NCBI GenBank assembly: GCA_963774935.1
Contig: CAVZGO010000001.1
Location: 310,001-374,000 of the forward strand
Length of the DNA: 64,000 nucleotides
Reading direction: 5' to 3'
Source: CAVZGO01 sp963774935
Lineage (GTDB): Bacteria > Chloroflexota > Anaerolineae > Anaerolineales > UBA4823
Below are positions 54,897-63,602 of the stretch, one piece after another. Below the pieces are notes generated by a model. That model was not told the DNA's origin, did not search any database, and saw nothing but the letters and a program-made list of their open reading frames with translations. How positions within the stretch are numbered: the stretch's first letter is position 1; each line of letters begins with the position of its first letter. The translations under genes were made by a program, and so were the position numbers.

Positions 54897-55469
54897 ATGA
54901 AAAAGCAAATTTGGATTCCGATCTTAATCCTTTCGCTGCTACTATCCAGCTTGTCGCCGCTATGGATGGAGTCTCCTGCTGCTGCACAGGATACAGCCGC
55001 GACAGCTACCGCGAAACTGGTGGTTAACAATAAAACCGGCAAGGCAGTGGATTTAAGCCTCCAGGGTCCAGCAACCTACAAGCTGTCCATAAAGCCTGGT
55101 AAGGAGACTTTCCCTGTCCAGCCGGGTCGATACCTTTATATTTACAAAGCCTGCGGGAAGAAATTTAACGGTGCCCTTGTAGTTCCAGAGTTAGGATTCA
55201 CCCTGACACTTCCGGGTTGAGCATCACAAGCAAAACCAACGGAAACCGTAGCAATTGTGATACACAACGAGACTCACGCCCAGGTTCATCTTCAACTGCG
55301 CGGACCCGCTCAATACGACTTTTCCATTGATCCGGGGAAGAAGACGGTTTTGGTTATAAAAGGGAAATACGATTATACCGCCTGGGGATGTGGGTCGACT
55401 TTGACAGGGAAGCTGATGTTCATGAAGTATCGTGAGCTCTGGCTGTATTGTTACCGGAGATGGCGGTAA
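54897..55469 (+). CDS. tandem paralogue of the Cys-repeat protein, with in-frame UGA at a conserved Cys
   Basis: A 190-codon frame matching the upstream paralogue throughout: signal peptide (WIPILILSLLLSSL), repeat 1 (GPATYKLSIKPG, GRYLYIYKACG) and repeat 2 (GPAQYDFSIDPG, GKYDYTAWGCG, ending LYCY). The stop TGA at 55218-55220 interrupts it between the repeats. Counting from the first Cys of repeat 1, the UGA is at position 22, exactly where the paralogue has its second Cys. The frame beyond is well conserved, and no ribosome site precedes a restart. Nonsense mutation, readthrough or selenocysteine insertion are all possible. Confidence 0.6.
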
Positions 55470-55478
55470 GTTGGCGTA

Positions 55479-55506
55479 TTGACTTTTTTATACCACTTGC
55501 TACAAT
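55479..55506 (+). promoter_or_regulatory. promoter in the gap after the Cys-repeat pair
   Basis: TTGACT (55479-55484) and TACAAT (55501-55506), 16-base spacer. It predicts a leader of about 300 bases for the gene at 55812. The gap (55470-55811) also holds AACCAG/CTGGTT around 55631-55653 and no convincing ORF. Confidence 0.55.
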
Positions 55507-55811
55507 AGATATACATTGCAGCGAACGCTGATCGGGGCTATGGTAGGACATTGTCTGTTAATTGGGCAGGCAACGGGAACGAACATCGAGAATAAATCCC
55601 TACTCGAATAACATATTATTCCTGCCTTCAACCAGGTTATGTAATCTGGTTAATTGGATAATTGTATAGGCAATAGATCCAAGCATCCTGGAAAATCCGG
55701 GGAAAGGTAGGCGTTGAACGTTTTCGCTACAAAGTAAAACCCTAACAATATTCATTACCAACTCGAGTCAACTAGTATGTTCTATCGTAACAACTAATGG
55801 AGGAACCTGAA

Positions 55812-56297
55812 ATGAAGAAAATCTTTGCTGCTGTGGCGATTATAGCAGTGCTCTCTATGCTGCTGGTTTCGGCGGGTCCACCTGTGCAAGAGAAACCGCT
55901 GACTCTATTCACCGGCAAAGAGACCTGCAAGGTCATTAGCGAAGGCCAGGTATTGGACAAGGATTACCTGATCCAGATCACTATGGCTAAGACGCTAAAA
56001 TGCGAAGATATCACCGACGATCCGGTTACTTCTGGCACCGTCAATTTGAAGCTCGTCTGGGCTCACCAGCATCCCAAGTATAATGGCGCAGGTTGGGCCT
56101 GGTACAGCTTCTCATTGAAGAACAGCTACACTGAGTGGACCGGATGGCGGTTGGGACGCATCAACAAAGATGGTGTTGAGTTTCGCAATGGCTGGGGTTG
56201 GGCGACACGGGGCGAAGGCCTGTGGGGCACCAGGTTATTCTACCGCTTCACACCTGAAGATCCGACCATCGTCCATGGCTGGTACGGTAATCCGTAA
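55812..56297 (+). CDS. secreted 161-residue protein, unknown function
   Basis: An exported protein with signal peptide MKKIFAAVAIIAVLSMLLVSAG. The mature part is rich in Trp, Gly and aromatic residues (GAGWAWYSFSL, EWTGWRLGR, NGWGWATRGEG), with two Cys in ETCKVI and LKCEDI. The many aromatic residues suggest a beta-sheet carbohydrate- or surface-binding domain, but I recognise no family. ATG 55812 follows GGAGG at 55800-55804. Confidence 0.7.
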   Translation: MKKIFAAVAIIAVLSMLLVSAGPPVQEKPLTLFTGKETCKVISEGQVLDKDYLIQITMAKTLKCEDITDDPVTSGTVNLKLVWAHQHPKYNGAGWAWYSFSLKNSYTEWTGWRLGRINKDGVEFRNGWGWATRGEGLWGTRLFYRFTPEDPTIVHGWYGNP

Positions 56298-56326
56298 CCC
56301 GCATAAAATAAAATCTATTTCAAACC

Positions 56327-56357
56327 TCGGCTGGCTAGCTAGTGGCTCGCCAGCCGA
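56327..56357. terminator. hairpin between convergent genes
   Basis: TCGGCTGGC (56327-56335) pairs with GCCAGCCGA (56349-56357). Confidence 0.6.
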
Positions 56358-56362
56358 ATAAT

Positions 56363-57076
56363 TTAACCTCCGGAAGATTTCTTCCCCTGTTTTCGCCCAA
56401 AGAGAAACACAAGCACCAAAGCAAGGAGGATCGTAGTGCTTCCTATAATTAATAAAATATCCCTCCAGAAACGTTCTGGGAATAAGCGAATTAAAGTATC
56501 ACTAAAATTAAAGGTCCAGGTGCCAGGATTGAAAAAGACGTTGTGGAAAGTAGTAAAAAACACACCAAAACTGAGTAATGAAAATACTACAATTCCACCA
56601 ATTAACATAATTGTCAGCCACCCGCCGCGCCCCAGCGCGTGTTTATACTCTCTCCCCCACTTCCCTAGCCAGGCCCAGATCCCTAACCCTATCAGAACCA
56701 GCCAGCTAATTCCCAAAACCTGAAATGCACTCTGGATGACTTGCTTGACATCCAACATGTGCCCCAATTCTCGTACATTGAATACTTCGTCGCCATTATC
56801 AAAGCGCAAATCGCCAAGATAATCGATGTCTGCATCGTTTACCAGATAATCCATTGATAATTTTGCCCAATGCAGCCTGTCCTCGAGGGTAAAGCCATAC
56901 CGGTCGATTGGAAATCCTGGCTGGCGATACTCAAACTGTAAAAATGGTAGGATAAAGAGGCAGCGAACGGTAGTCAGCACCAGCACTACGGGTACCAGTA
57001 TCGTTACGATCCATCCTATTGCCTGGTGCAAGCTCCTTCCCGAACCTGGTTGCGCCTGTTCTGCTTGCGTGGTCAT
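56363..57076 (-). CDS. DUF1461 (TIGR01906-like) membrane protein
   Basis: A 237-residue integral membrane protein with four to five helices and an extracellular loop containing RELGHMLDVKQVI, the family's most conserved segment. The loop between helices 1 and 2 also has FLQFEYRQPGFPIDRYGFT. Function unknown in all members. Its start overlaps the stop of the spermidine-synthase-like gene by four bases, so both are made together. Confidence 0.85.
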   Translation of the reverse strand: MTTQAEQAQPGSGRSLHQAIGWIVTILVPVVLVLTTVRCLFILPFLQFEYRQPGFPIDRYGFTLEDRLHWAKLSMDYLVNDADIDYLGDLRFDNGDEVFNVRELGHMLDVKQVIQSAFQVLGISWLVLIGLGIWAWLGKWGREYKHALGRGGWLTIMLIGGIVVFSLLSFGVFFTTFHNVFFNPGTWTFNFSDTLIRLFPERFWRDILLIIGSTTILLALVLVFLFGRKQGKKSSGG

Positions 57077-58650
57077 TTGGTTTCCTCCAATTCACTCACC
57101 GTTAAGAAATTCAACACCATCTGATTTGTAATCCATTCAATCGGCGCCCAATCGTCTGTGAAGATCGTATCGCTGGCAGGTGTCTCACGCATGTTGACTA
57201 TTAACCGTTCCAAGGTAGCTTTTAATAGTGGGTGTACATCCTGTCTCGCCTGAATCGAAACATAATTTTGGTAAAGGTTATCCAAAGTCGTTGGTTGAGC
57301 AGTTGCATAGATCATTGTGTTAAAAGTATCCGGGATATCCATCACGTACACAGATGGAAAGACAGACGAGATTGTGCCAACCAGGCCATCCACCAAACGC
57401 CTATCTTGTGGAGAGCGACCAACATTGATAGCCATCACCCCATCGTCTTCTAAATGGTCGTAGACGGTTTGGAAAAATTCCCGGGTGGAAAGATGCCAGG
57501 GGATATAGGGTGGTCGATAAGCGTCCAAGGCGATAATCGAATATCGATGTGGGCTGAGCGCCAATCCTAAGCGCCCATCCTGGGCGATCGCTTCCAGATT
57601 TGGCTCATTCATATCGAAAAAACGGCGTCCAACATCGATTATCTCCGGGTCTATCTCAAAACCATCAATCGGAACCTGCCCGTAGACTTCAGTTGCCTGT
57701 CTCGCTACTGTGCCAGCAGCGAGTCCAACAATGGCGATTCTTTTCACTGTTTCAGGCCCAAAGGGTGGTGGGTTGAACATTGGAGCTGGTAAAAATTGCT
57801 CCCACGGTCCATAATAATCGATTTGGGTAGGATGCCAGGCAGAATGGATACCTTGCCCTTCATTCAGCCGCAGCAGACGAAAACCATCCTGTTCTAAAAC
57901 CTGGATATAGTTGTAAGCAGATTCAGATTCATAAATTTGGCCTGAAGTTCGTTTTACAGCCTGGTTAATCGTTAACCAGGTGAGTAAGGCAAGTAACAGA
58001 GGCATCCAGCTCAACCACAGAACCCTTCGCCATCCTGATGCTAAACCTAATCCAACCAGGGCGACAATCAATAAAAATTCACTAAAAATGAAGAAAGTCA
58101 GCGTGGTGCCAACTAAGGGAATAAAAACCAGGACAGGCAAAAAGGTGCCGACAAATGATCCAATGGTAGAAATCGCATATATCCGACCCGATATCCTGCC
58201 AGCATGGGCTGGATCAACGATCGCCAGCCGGATTGCAAATGGTGAGATCGTTCCTAATAATGTAATCGGGATGCTGAACAAAATTAACACTGCTGCAAAG
58301 CTGCCAAACAACACGCCGATTTCTAGCTGGTCGAAAGCATCGGCAGCCGCCCACAAGACGGGGCGAGCAACCAGCGGGACCAGGCCGGCAGCCAATGCGC
58401 CCCATGCCATAATCTGGTACATTGTTGCCGGGAATGGAGATCGATCAGCCCAGCGCCCGCCAATGAAATATCCTACCGCCAGGTAGATTAATATCAATCC
58501 AATGATGCTCGCCCACACCAGGTTGCTGGTGCCAAATACACTGCCCAATAACCGCGATGCACCAAACTCGATCGCCAGCGTAGTCATGCCCGAAGCAAAA
58601 ACCGAAAAATATAAATAACTGGATGAGATTTTATTCATGGGAGGTTTCAC
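57073..58650 (-). CDS. membrane-fused spermidine-synthase-like protein
   Basis: A 525-residue protein with six to seven N-terminal helices (LAIEFGASRLLG, IGLILIYLAVGYFIGG) and a C-terminal spermidine-synthase fold with GLAAGTVARQATEVYG as cofactor loop, DGFEIDPEII for the ribose acid and ALDAYRPPYIPW near the active site. The catalytic Asp typical for propylamine transfer is retained in the DAY motif. Bacteria use such fusions for unclear polyamine or methyl-transfer roles. The start could be the GTG at 58650 or the ATG at 58638. Confidence 0.87.
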   Translation of the reverse strand: MKPPMNKISSSYLYFSVFASGMTTLAIEFGASRLLGSVFGTSNLVWASIIGLILIYLAVGYFIGGRWADRSPFPATMYQIMAWGALAAGLVPLVARPVLWAAADAFDQLEIGVLFGSFAAVLILFSIPITLLGTISPFAIRLAIVDPAHAGRISGRIYAISTIGSFVGTFLPVLVFIPLVGTTLTFFIFSEFLLIVALVGLGLASGWRRVLWLSWMPLLLALLTWLTINQAVKRTSGQIYESESAYNYIQVLEQDGFRLLRLNEGQGIHSAWHPTQIDYYGPWEQFLPAPMFNPPPFGPETVKRIAIVGLAAGTVARQATEVYGQVPIDGFEIDPEIIDVGRRFFDMNEPNLEAIAQDGRLGLALSPHRYSIIALDAYRPPYIPWHLSTREFFQTVYDHLEDDGVMAINVGRSPQDRRLVDGLVGTISSVFPSVYVMDIPDTFNTMIYATAQPTTLDNLYQNYVSIQARQDVHPLLKATLERLIVNMRETPASDTIFTDDWAPIEWITNQMVLNFLTVSELEETK

Positions 58651-58768
58651 ACGTCAGTGAGCGATTATATCTTACCTTCGGTGCTCCTTGGTATAATTCA
58701 AAGTCTTGAAGAGGATAAATTTTAAATAAGAGGCTGCCAGGCAGCCAGTGCACTTTATTGGAGTGATG

Positions 58769-61510
58769 ATGACAGAATCGAAGGTTTCCGGAAATCGTAT
58801 TCGCCAGGATTTCATTGATTTTTTTGAAGAACATGGACATACTTATGTGCCATCCTCTTCTTTAGTGCCAGGTGGTGACCAAACTTTGCTGTTCACTAAT
58901 GCTGGCATGGTGCAATTTAAAGATGTATTTCTTGGAACTGATAAGCGCCCCTATCACCGGGCTGTCAACTCACAAAAGTGCATGCGCGTGGCAGGCAAAC
59001 ACAACGACCTGGACGATGTGGGTCGAGACAATACCCATCATACCTTCTTCGAAATGCTCGGAAATTGGTCCTTCGGAAACTACTATAAAGAAGAGGCCAT
59101 CGCCTGGGCATGGCAATTGCTGACTGAGCAATGGGGTTTATCCAAGGATATGCTTTATGCGACAGTCTTCAAGGATGAAAAAGGTGAGATTGCGTCCGAT
59201 GAAGAAGCAGCCAACTGGTGGCGGCAGCAGCCAGGGTTCATACCCAATCATGTATATTACTTCGGCAGGAAGGACAACTTCTGGGAGATGGCGGAGACCG
59301 GTCCTTGCGGTCCTTGCAGCGAGATTCACATTGATCGCGGATTGAAATACTGCAATATGCAGCATGTCCCAGGGCATGTTTGCACGGTTAATGGTGAATG
59401 TACGCGCTTTTTAGAGCTCTGGAACCTGGTGTTCATCCAATATAACCGCTTAGGGCCTTCAAGCCTGGAACCGCTGCCTGCCAAGCACGTCGATACGGGT
59501 ATGGGCTTCGAGCGTATCGTCTCAGTGCTTCAGGATGTTGATTCTAACTATCGCACTGATCTATTCGCGCCGGCACTGCAGACAATCCAGCAGCTGAGCG
59601 GTCACACCGATGCACAACGGGAAGCAGATCTGACCCCCTACCGTGTGATCGCTGATCATGCACGCGCAGCTTCCTTCTTGATTGCTGACGGGGTGGTACC
59701 AGGAAATGTGGGCAGGAATTACATCACCCGCATGATCATCCGCCGTGCAGCCCGCTTCGGTACCAAGATCGGCCTGAAGGAACCATTCCTTGCGCATGTT
59801 GCCCGGCGCATCATAGAAACCTACGGCGATTTTTACCCGGAGCTGGTGCGCAACAGCCAGGCTATCCTTGCAAGTCTGACCCGCGAAGAAGAGCGTTTTC
59901 AACGCACGGTAGAAAGCGGTCAGGCGAAGCTTGAAAATATGCTCTATCGCCTGCCTGAGACAGAGAAAATCCTTCCAGGAAGCCAGGCTTTCGACCTGTA
60001 TGCAACATTCGGGTTGCCGCTTGAAATCACGAGGGATATCGCACGTGAGCTGGGTTATGAGGTCGAGGAGCAAGGTTTTCGCCAGGCAATGGACCAGCAC
60101 CGTCTGGCGTCCGGCGCAGGCGAGGCTTTCGGTCCGTTAGGCGGCGAGGATGCCGAATTCTTCCGTGACCTGCTCGCTGATTTGCAAGCAGAAGGCAAAA
60201 TTGGCGCAGAAGGTGTGGCATATGATCCATATAACTGGCTGGAGGTTGAAGCACAACTGCTGGCAATGGAAAAAGATGGTCAGACCATTGTGCAAGCTAA
60301 CCCTGGTGACAGGGTAGCGGTGATATTACCGGCAACCGGTTTTTACATCGAATCAGGCGGTCAGGTCTCGGACACTGGAATTATCCGCTCAGCAGATCCT
60401 CTCCTCGGATGGGAAATCCGCGTGGACGATCTGCGCAAGCCAGCAGCTGGTGTGATCGTCCATCTCGGTGAGGTCGTAAAGGGCACACCAAAAGTGGGTG
60501 ATAATGCACTGGCGCAGGTGGATGCAACTCGCCGGCAGGATATCATGCGCAATCATACTGCCACGCACCTGCTTCACGCCGAATTACGTTCAATTCTGGG
60601 TGAGCATGCCCGCCAGGCAGGCTCTCTGGTTGCGCCGGACCGGCTGCGCTTTGATTTCACTCACCCCAATGCTGTAACCGCTGAACAGCTCGAGCAGATT
60701 GAAGCAGGGGTGAATCATGCTATCTTGAGCAGTCACGAACTGAACATAAAACATAAATCACTCCAGCAAGCGATGGCTGAAGGTGCAATGGCTCTGTTTG
60801 GGGAGAAGTATAGCGAGACCGTACGCACGATCACGATTGGCGGCGATGAGCCCTATTCTTATGAGCTTTGCGGCGGCACGCATGTAGATGAAACAGGTGA
60901 AATCGGAATATTCTTAATCACCAGCGAAGGCAGCGCCGCGGCGGGTATTCGCCGGATCGAGGCAGTGACAGGACGTGGCGCTTATGAGCTGATCAGACAG
61001 CGCTCTCAGATTCTGAAACAAACTTCCAACCTGCTGCAGACGAACCCTGATGACCTGCCTGAAAAAGCTGAGTCTTTGCTGGATGAATTTGACATGCTGC
61101 GGAAACAAATTTCCAGCCTGCGCCGCGATCTGGCGTCCAGTGAATTCAATCAGGTGCTTGATAATCCCAGCATGGTAAAAGGGGTCCCTGTGCTGAGCGC
61201 CCGCCTGAGCGATACCGACGCGGATACACTGCGCTTGATGGCAGATCGCTTTCGACAGCGCTATCCTGAAGGAGTAGTGGTGCTTGGCACGGTCAGCCCC
61301 GATGGTCGACCACTGGTTATCGCAGCAGTTACCGAAACGTTGGTCAAACGCGGGCTGCATGCTGGTGAGTTGGTTAAGTTCGTCGCCCAACCGATCGGTG
61401 GCGGCGGCGGCGGGCGACCGACCCTGGCTCAGGCTGGGGGTAAGGATGCTGAAAAGCTGGATATGGCTCTTGGCACTGTTACTGGCTGGATAGAGGCGAA
61501 TCTTATATAA
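58769..61510 (+). CDS. alaS: alanine-tRNA ligase
   Basis: Charges tRNA-Ala. About 913 residues. The class II catalytic core starts RIRQDFIDFFEEHGH, with FTNAGMVQFKDVFLG. The editing domain has HTATHLLHAELR and the metal-binding CGGTHVDETGEIG. The C-terminal DHHA1 part ends GGGGGGRPTLAQAGG. The start is ATG 58769 (or 58766), following GGAG. Complete. A large membrane protein starts four bases after the stop. Confidence 0.97.
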   Translation: MTESKVSGNRIRQDFIDFFEEHGHTYVPSSSLVPGGDQTLLFTNAGMVQFKDVFLGTDKRPYHRAVNSQKCMRVAGKHNDLDDVGRDNTHHTFFEMLGNWSFGNYYKEEAIAWAWQLLTEQWGLSKDMLYATVFKDEKGEIASDEEAANWWRQQPGFIPNHVYYFGRKDNFWEMAETGPCGPCSEIHIDRGLKYCNMQHVPGHVCTVNGECTRFLELWNLVFIQYNRLGPSSLEPLPAKHVDTGMGFERIVSVLQDVDSNYRTDLFAPALQTIQQLSGHTDAQREADLTPYRVIADHARAASFLIADGVVPGNVGRNYITRMIIRRAARFGTKIGLKEPFLAHVARRIIETYGDFYPELVRNSQAILASLTREEERFQRTVESGQAKLENMLYRLPETEKILPGSQAFDLYATFGLPLEITRDIARELGYEVEEQGFRQAMDQHRLASGAGEAFGPLGGEDAEFFRDLLADLQAEGKIGAEGVAYDPYNWLEVEAQLLAMEKDGQTIVQANPGDRVAVILPATGFYIESGGQVSDTGIIRSADPLLGWEIRVDDLRKPAAGVIVHLGEVVKGTPKVGDNALAQVDATRRQDIMRNHTATHLLHAELRSILGEHARQAGSLVAPDRLRFDFTHPNAVTAEQLEQIEAGVNHAILSSHELNIKHKSLQQAMAEGAMALFGEKYSETVRTITIGGDEPYSYELCGGTHVDETGEIGIFLITSEGSAAAGIRRIEAVTGRGAYELIRQRSQILKQTSNLLQTNPDDLPEKAESLLDEFDMLRKQISSLRRDLASSEFNQVLDNPSMVKGVPVLSARLSDTDADTLRLMADRFRQRYPEGVVVLGTVSPDGRPLVIAAVTETLVKRGLHAGELVKFVAQPIGGGGGGRPTLAQAGGKDAEKLDMALGTVTGWIEANLI

Positions 61511-61513
61511 ATA

Positions 61514-63553
61514 ATGCGCAAGATCAACTTTTCCACGTGGTCAGTCCCAATTGCACTCTTAGTGGTCTGCCTGCTGGCATTTGGGGTGTTGATCCCGTGG
61601 TTGGGCTTTTTCTGGGATGACTGGCCTTCGATTTGGTTCCTCCATTTCGGAGGCTCTTCCAGTTTTATGGATGTATTTGCCGTCGACCGGCCGCCCCTGG
61701 CCTGGTTATTTTCCATCACCACCCGTCTGGTAGGAGAATCCACCATTGGCTGGCAAATATTTGGATTAGTTACCCGCTGGTTGTGCTGCCTGGCGTTATG
61801 GTGGGCGTTGAAAACATTGTGGCCTGAAAACACCCGACCAGTCATGCTGGTTGCCTTATTGTTTGCTGTTTACCCGGGCTTTCGCCAGCAGTACATCTCA
61901 GTAACATACAGCCATGACTGGCTCGTCCAGTCCTTTTTTTTCGTCTCATTGGGGTTGATGATCTTAGCCTGCCAGCCAGCTCGCTGGCGCTGGCTGCAGC
62001 TCTTGGTCAGCTTGCTCCTGGCAGCCTACGTGATGTTTGCAGACGAGTATTACTTCGGGCTGGAGCTGCTACGACCAGCAATGTTGTGGATAGCTTTAGC
62101 ACCATGGATTGACAGCCGCAAAAAGCGTTTCGGCCAGGTTCTTTTATTCTGGTTACCTTACATAGCTTTGATGACCGCATTCCTTTACTGGCGGTTGGTG
62201 ATCTTTGAAAGCCCACGTGGTGACGTTCAGGTATTTACTCAACTGCAGAGTGCCCCTATACAATCGATCCTGACCCTGGGACGAACGGTGCTTGCGGACG
62301 TCCTACAAACCGGACTGCTCGCCTGGGTAGATACGATGAATTTGCCCAGCATGCTTGGACTTGGAACAGCTACGAGCCTGATTTACGTGGCGGCTGCTAT
62401 CGCGGCAGGCATCCTGGTATTCTTTTACCTCTTGAAGTTCATGAGTAAAGAAGCCTCAACTGCGACAAGGATTTCGACGCGGCAATGGGGATTGCAGGCT
62501 CTTTTGCTCGGTAGCCTGGCCTTGCTGGTGGGGGGTATTCCATTTTGGGCTACTGCTTATCCAATCGAATTATATTTTCCCTGGGATCGTTTTACGTTGC
62601 CCATGGCTCTGGGCTCCAGCCTGTTCTTAGCCGGATTAGTGGCACTCATCCCAGGGCCGCGTTTACTGCAGTCTGGCGCGATCGCGTTACTGATCGCACT
62701 GGCGGTCGGTTTTCACATCTACAATGGCACTCTGTTCCGCCGGGAATGGGCTTCTCAAAGAGAGTTCTTCTGGCAGCTTGCCTGGCGTGCCCCAGGGTTG
62801 CAGACCGGTACTGCGGTGATGACTGCCGATCTACCTTTCACCTACTTTAGTGATAATTCTTTAACTGCGCCGCTCAACTGGCTTTACGCCCCGGATAACA
62901 CGATTCGAGAGATGCCGTATCTTTTTTACAATCTTGAGTCTCGCCAGGATAAGCAGTTGACGAATTTAAAGCCCGGTACCCCAATCGAAATTCCCTATCG
63001 AACTGCTGTCTTTACCGGCAACACGAACCAGGCGATAGCGTTGTTCTACGAACCGCCAGGATGTGTCAATATAGCCGATCCACAAGTCGATGCAGCGCTA
63101 CCGCAGAAACCACGATATTTTTCGGAGGTGTTACCGCTGTCCGATATTAATCGCATCCTGCCACAACATGACCCGGCAGCACAGCCCCCAGAGCACATCC
63201 TGGGACCTGAACCAGAGCATGGTTGGTGTTATTATTACGAAAAAGCTGACCTCGCTCGCCAGGTTGGAGATTGGGCGGAAGTGGTAAGATTAGCAGGTGA
63301 AGCATGGGCTTTGAACACCCACCTCTACGAAGTCAATGCACCGGAGTTAGTGCCATACATTGAAGGATTTGCTCATCAAGGCGAGTGGGATCAAGCGCTT
63401 GCTACCACACGTGAGGCATATGAGCTGACATTTCGGATGAAACGAATGCTGTGCAACTCCTGGAATCGCATCGAACAGGATACAGAGCGGACCAATGCCC
63501 AACAAACTGCCGTGATAGCAGCCCGTCAGGAGCTGGGTTGCGCAACCCCATGA
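61514..63553 (+). CDS. polytopic membrane protein, GT-C-like
   Basis: A 679-residue protein with about eleven helices up to residue 420 followed by a soluble C-terminal domain of about 250 residues. The acidic FFWDDWPSI in the first outer loop and DRPPLAWL resemble GT-C glycosyltransferases of the ArnT/PMT group, which transfer sugars from polyprenyl phosphates. The late segment LARQVGDWAEVVRLAGEAW and GEWDQALATTREAYEL look like TPR helices. The downstream GT2 gene, similar to polyprenyl-phosphate glycosyltransferases, supports a donor-acceptor partnership. Confidence 0.8.
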   Translation: MRKINFSTWSVPIALLVVCLLAFGVLIPWLGFFWDDWPSIWFLHFGGSSSFMDVFAVDRPPLAWLFSITTRLVGESTIGWQIFGLVTRWLCCLALWWALKTLWPENTRPVMLVALLFAVYPGFRQQYISVTYSHDWLVQSFFFVSLGLMILACQPARWRWLQLLVSLLLAAYVMFADEYYFGLELLRPAMLWIALAPWIDSRKKRFGQVLLFWLPYIALMTAFLYWRLVIFESPRGDVQVFTQLQSAPIQSILTLGRTVLADVLQTGLLAWVDTMNLPSMLGLGTATSLIYVAAAIAAGILVFFYLLKFMSKEASTATRISTRQWGLQALLLGSLALLVGGIPFWATAYPIELYFPWDRFTLPMALGSSLFLAGLVALIPGPRLLQSGAIALLIALAVGFHIYNGTLFRREWASQREFFWQLAWRAPGLQTGTAVMTADLPFTYFSDNSLTAPLNWLYAPDNTIREMPYLFYNLESRQDKQLTNLKPGTPIEIPYRTAVFTGNTNQAIALFYEPPGCVNIADPQVDAALPQKPRYFSEVLPLSDINRILPQHDPAAQPPEHILGPEPEHGWCYYYEKADLARQVGDWAEVVRLAGEAWALNTHLYEVNAPELVPYIEGFAHQGEWDQALATTREAYELTFRMKRMLCNSWNRIEQDTERTNAQQTAVIAARQELGCATP

Positions 63554-63602
63554 TCCCGTATCGCTGGTATTAATCATCCCATCGGTCAAGCATCTCCTAA
63601 GA

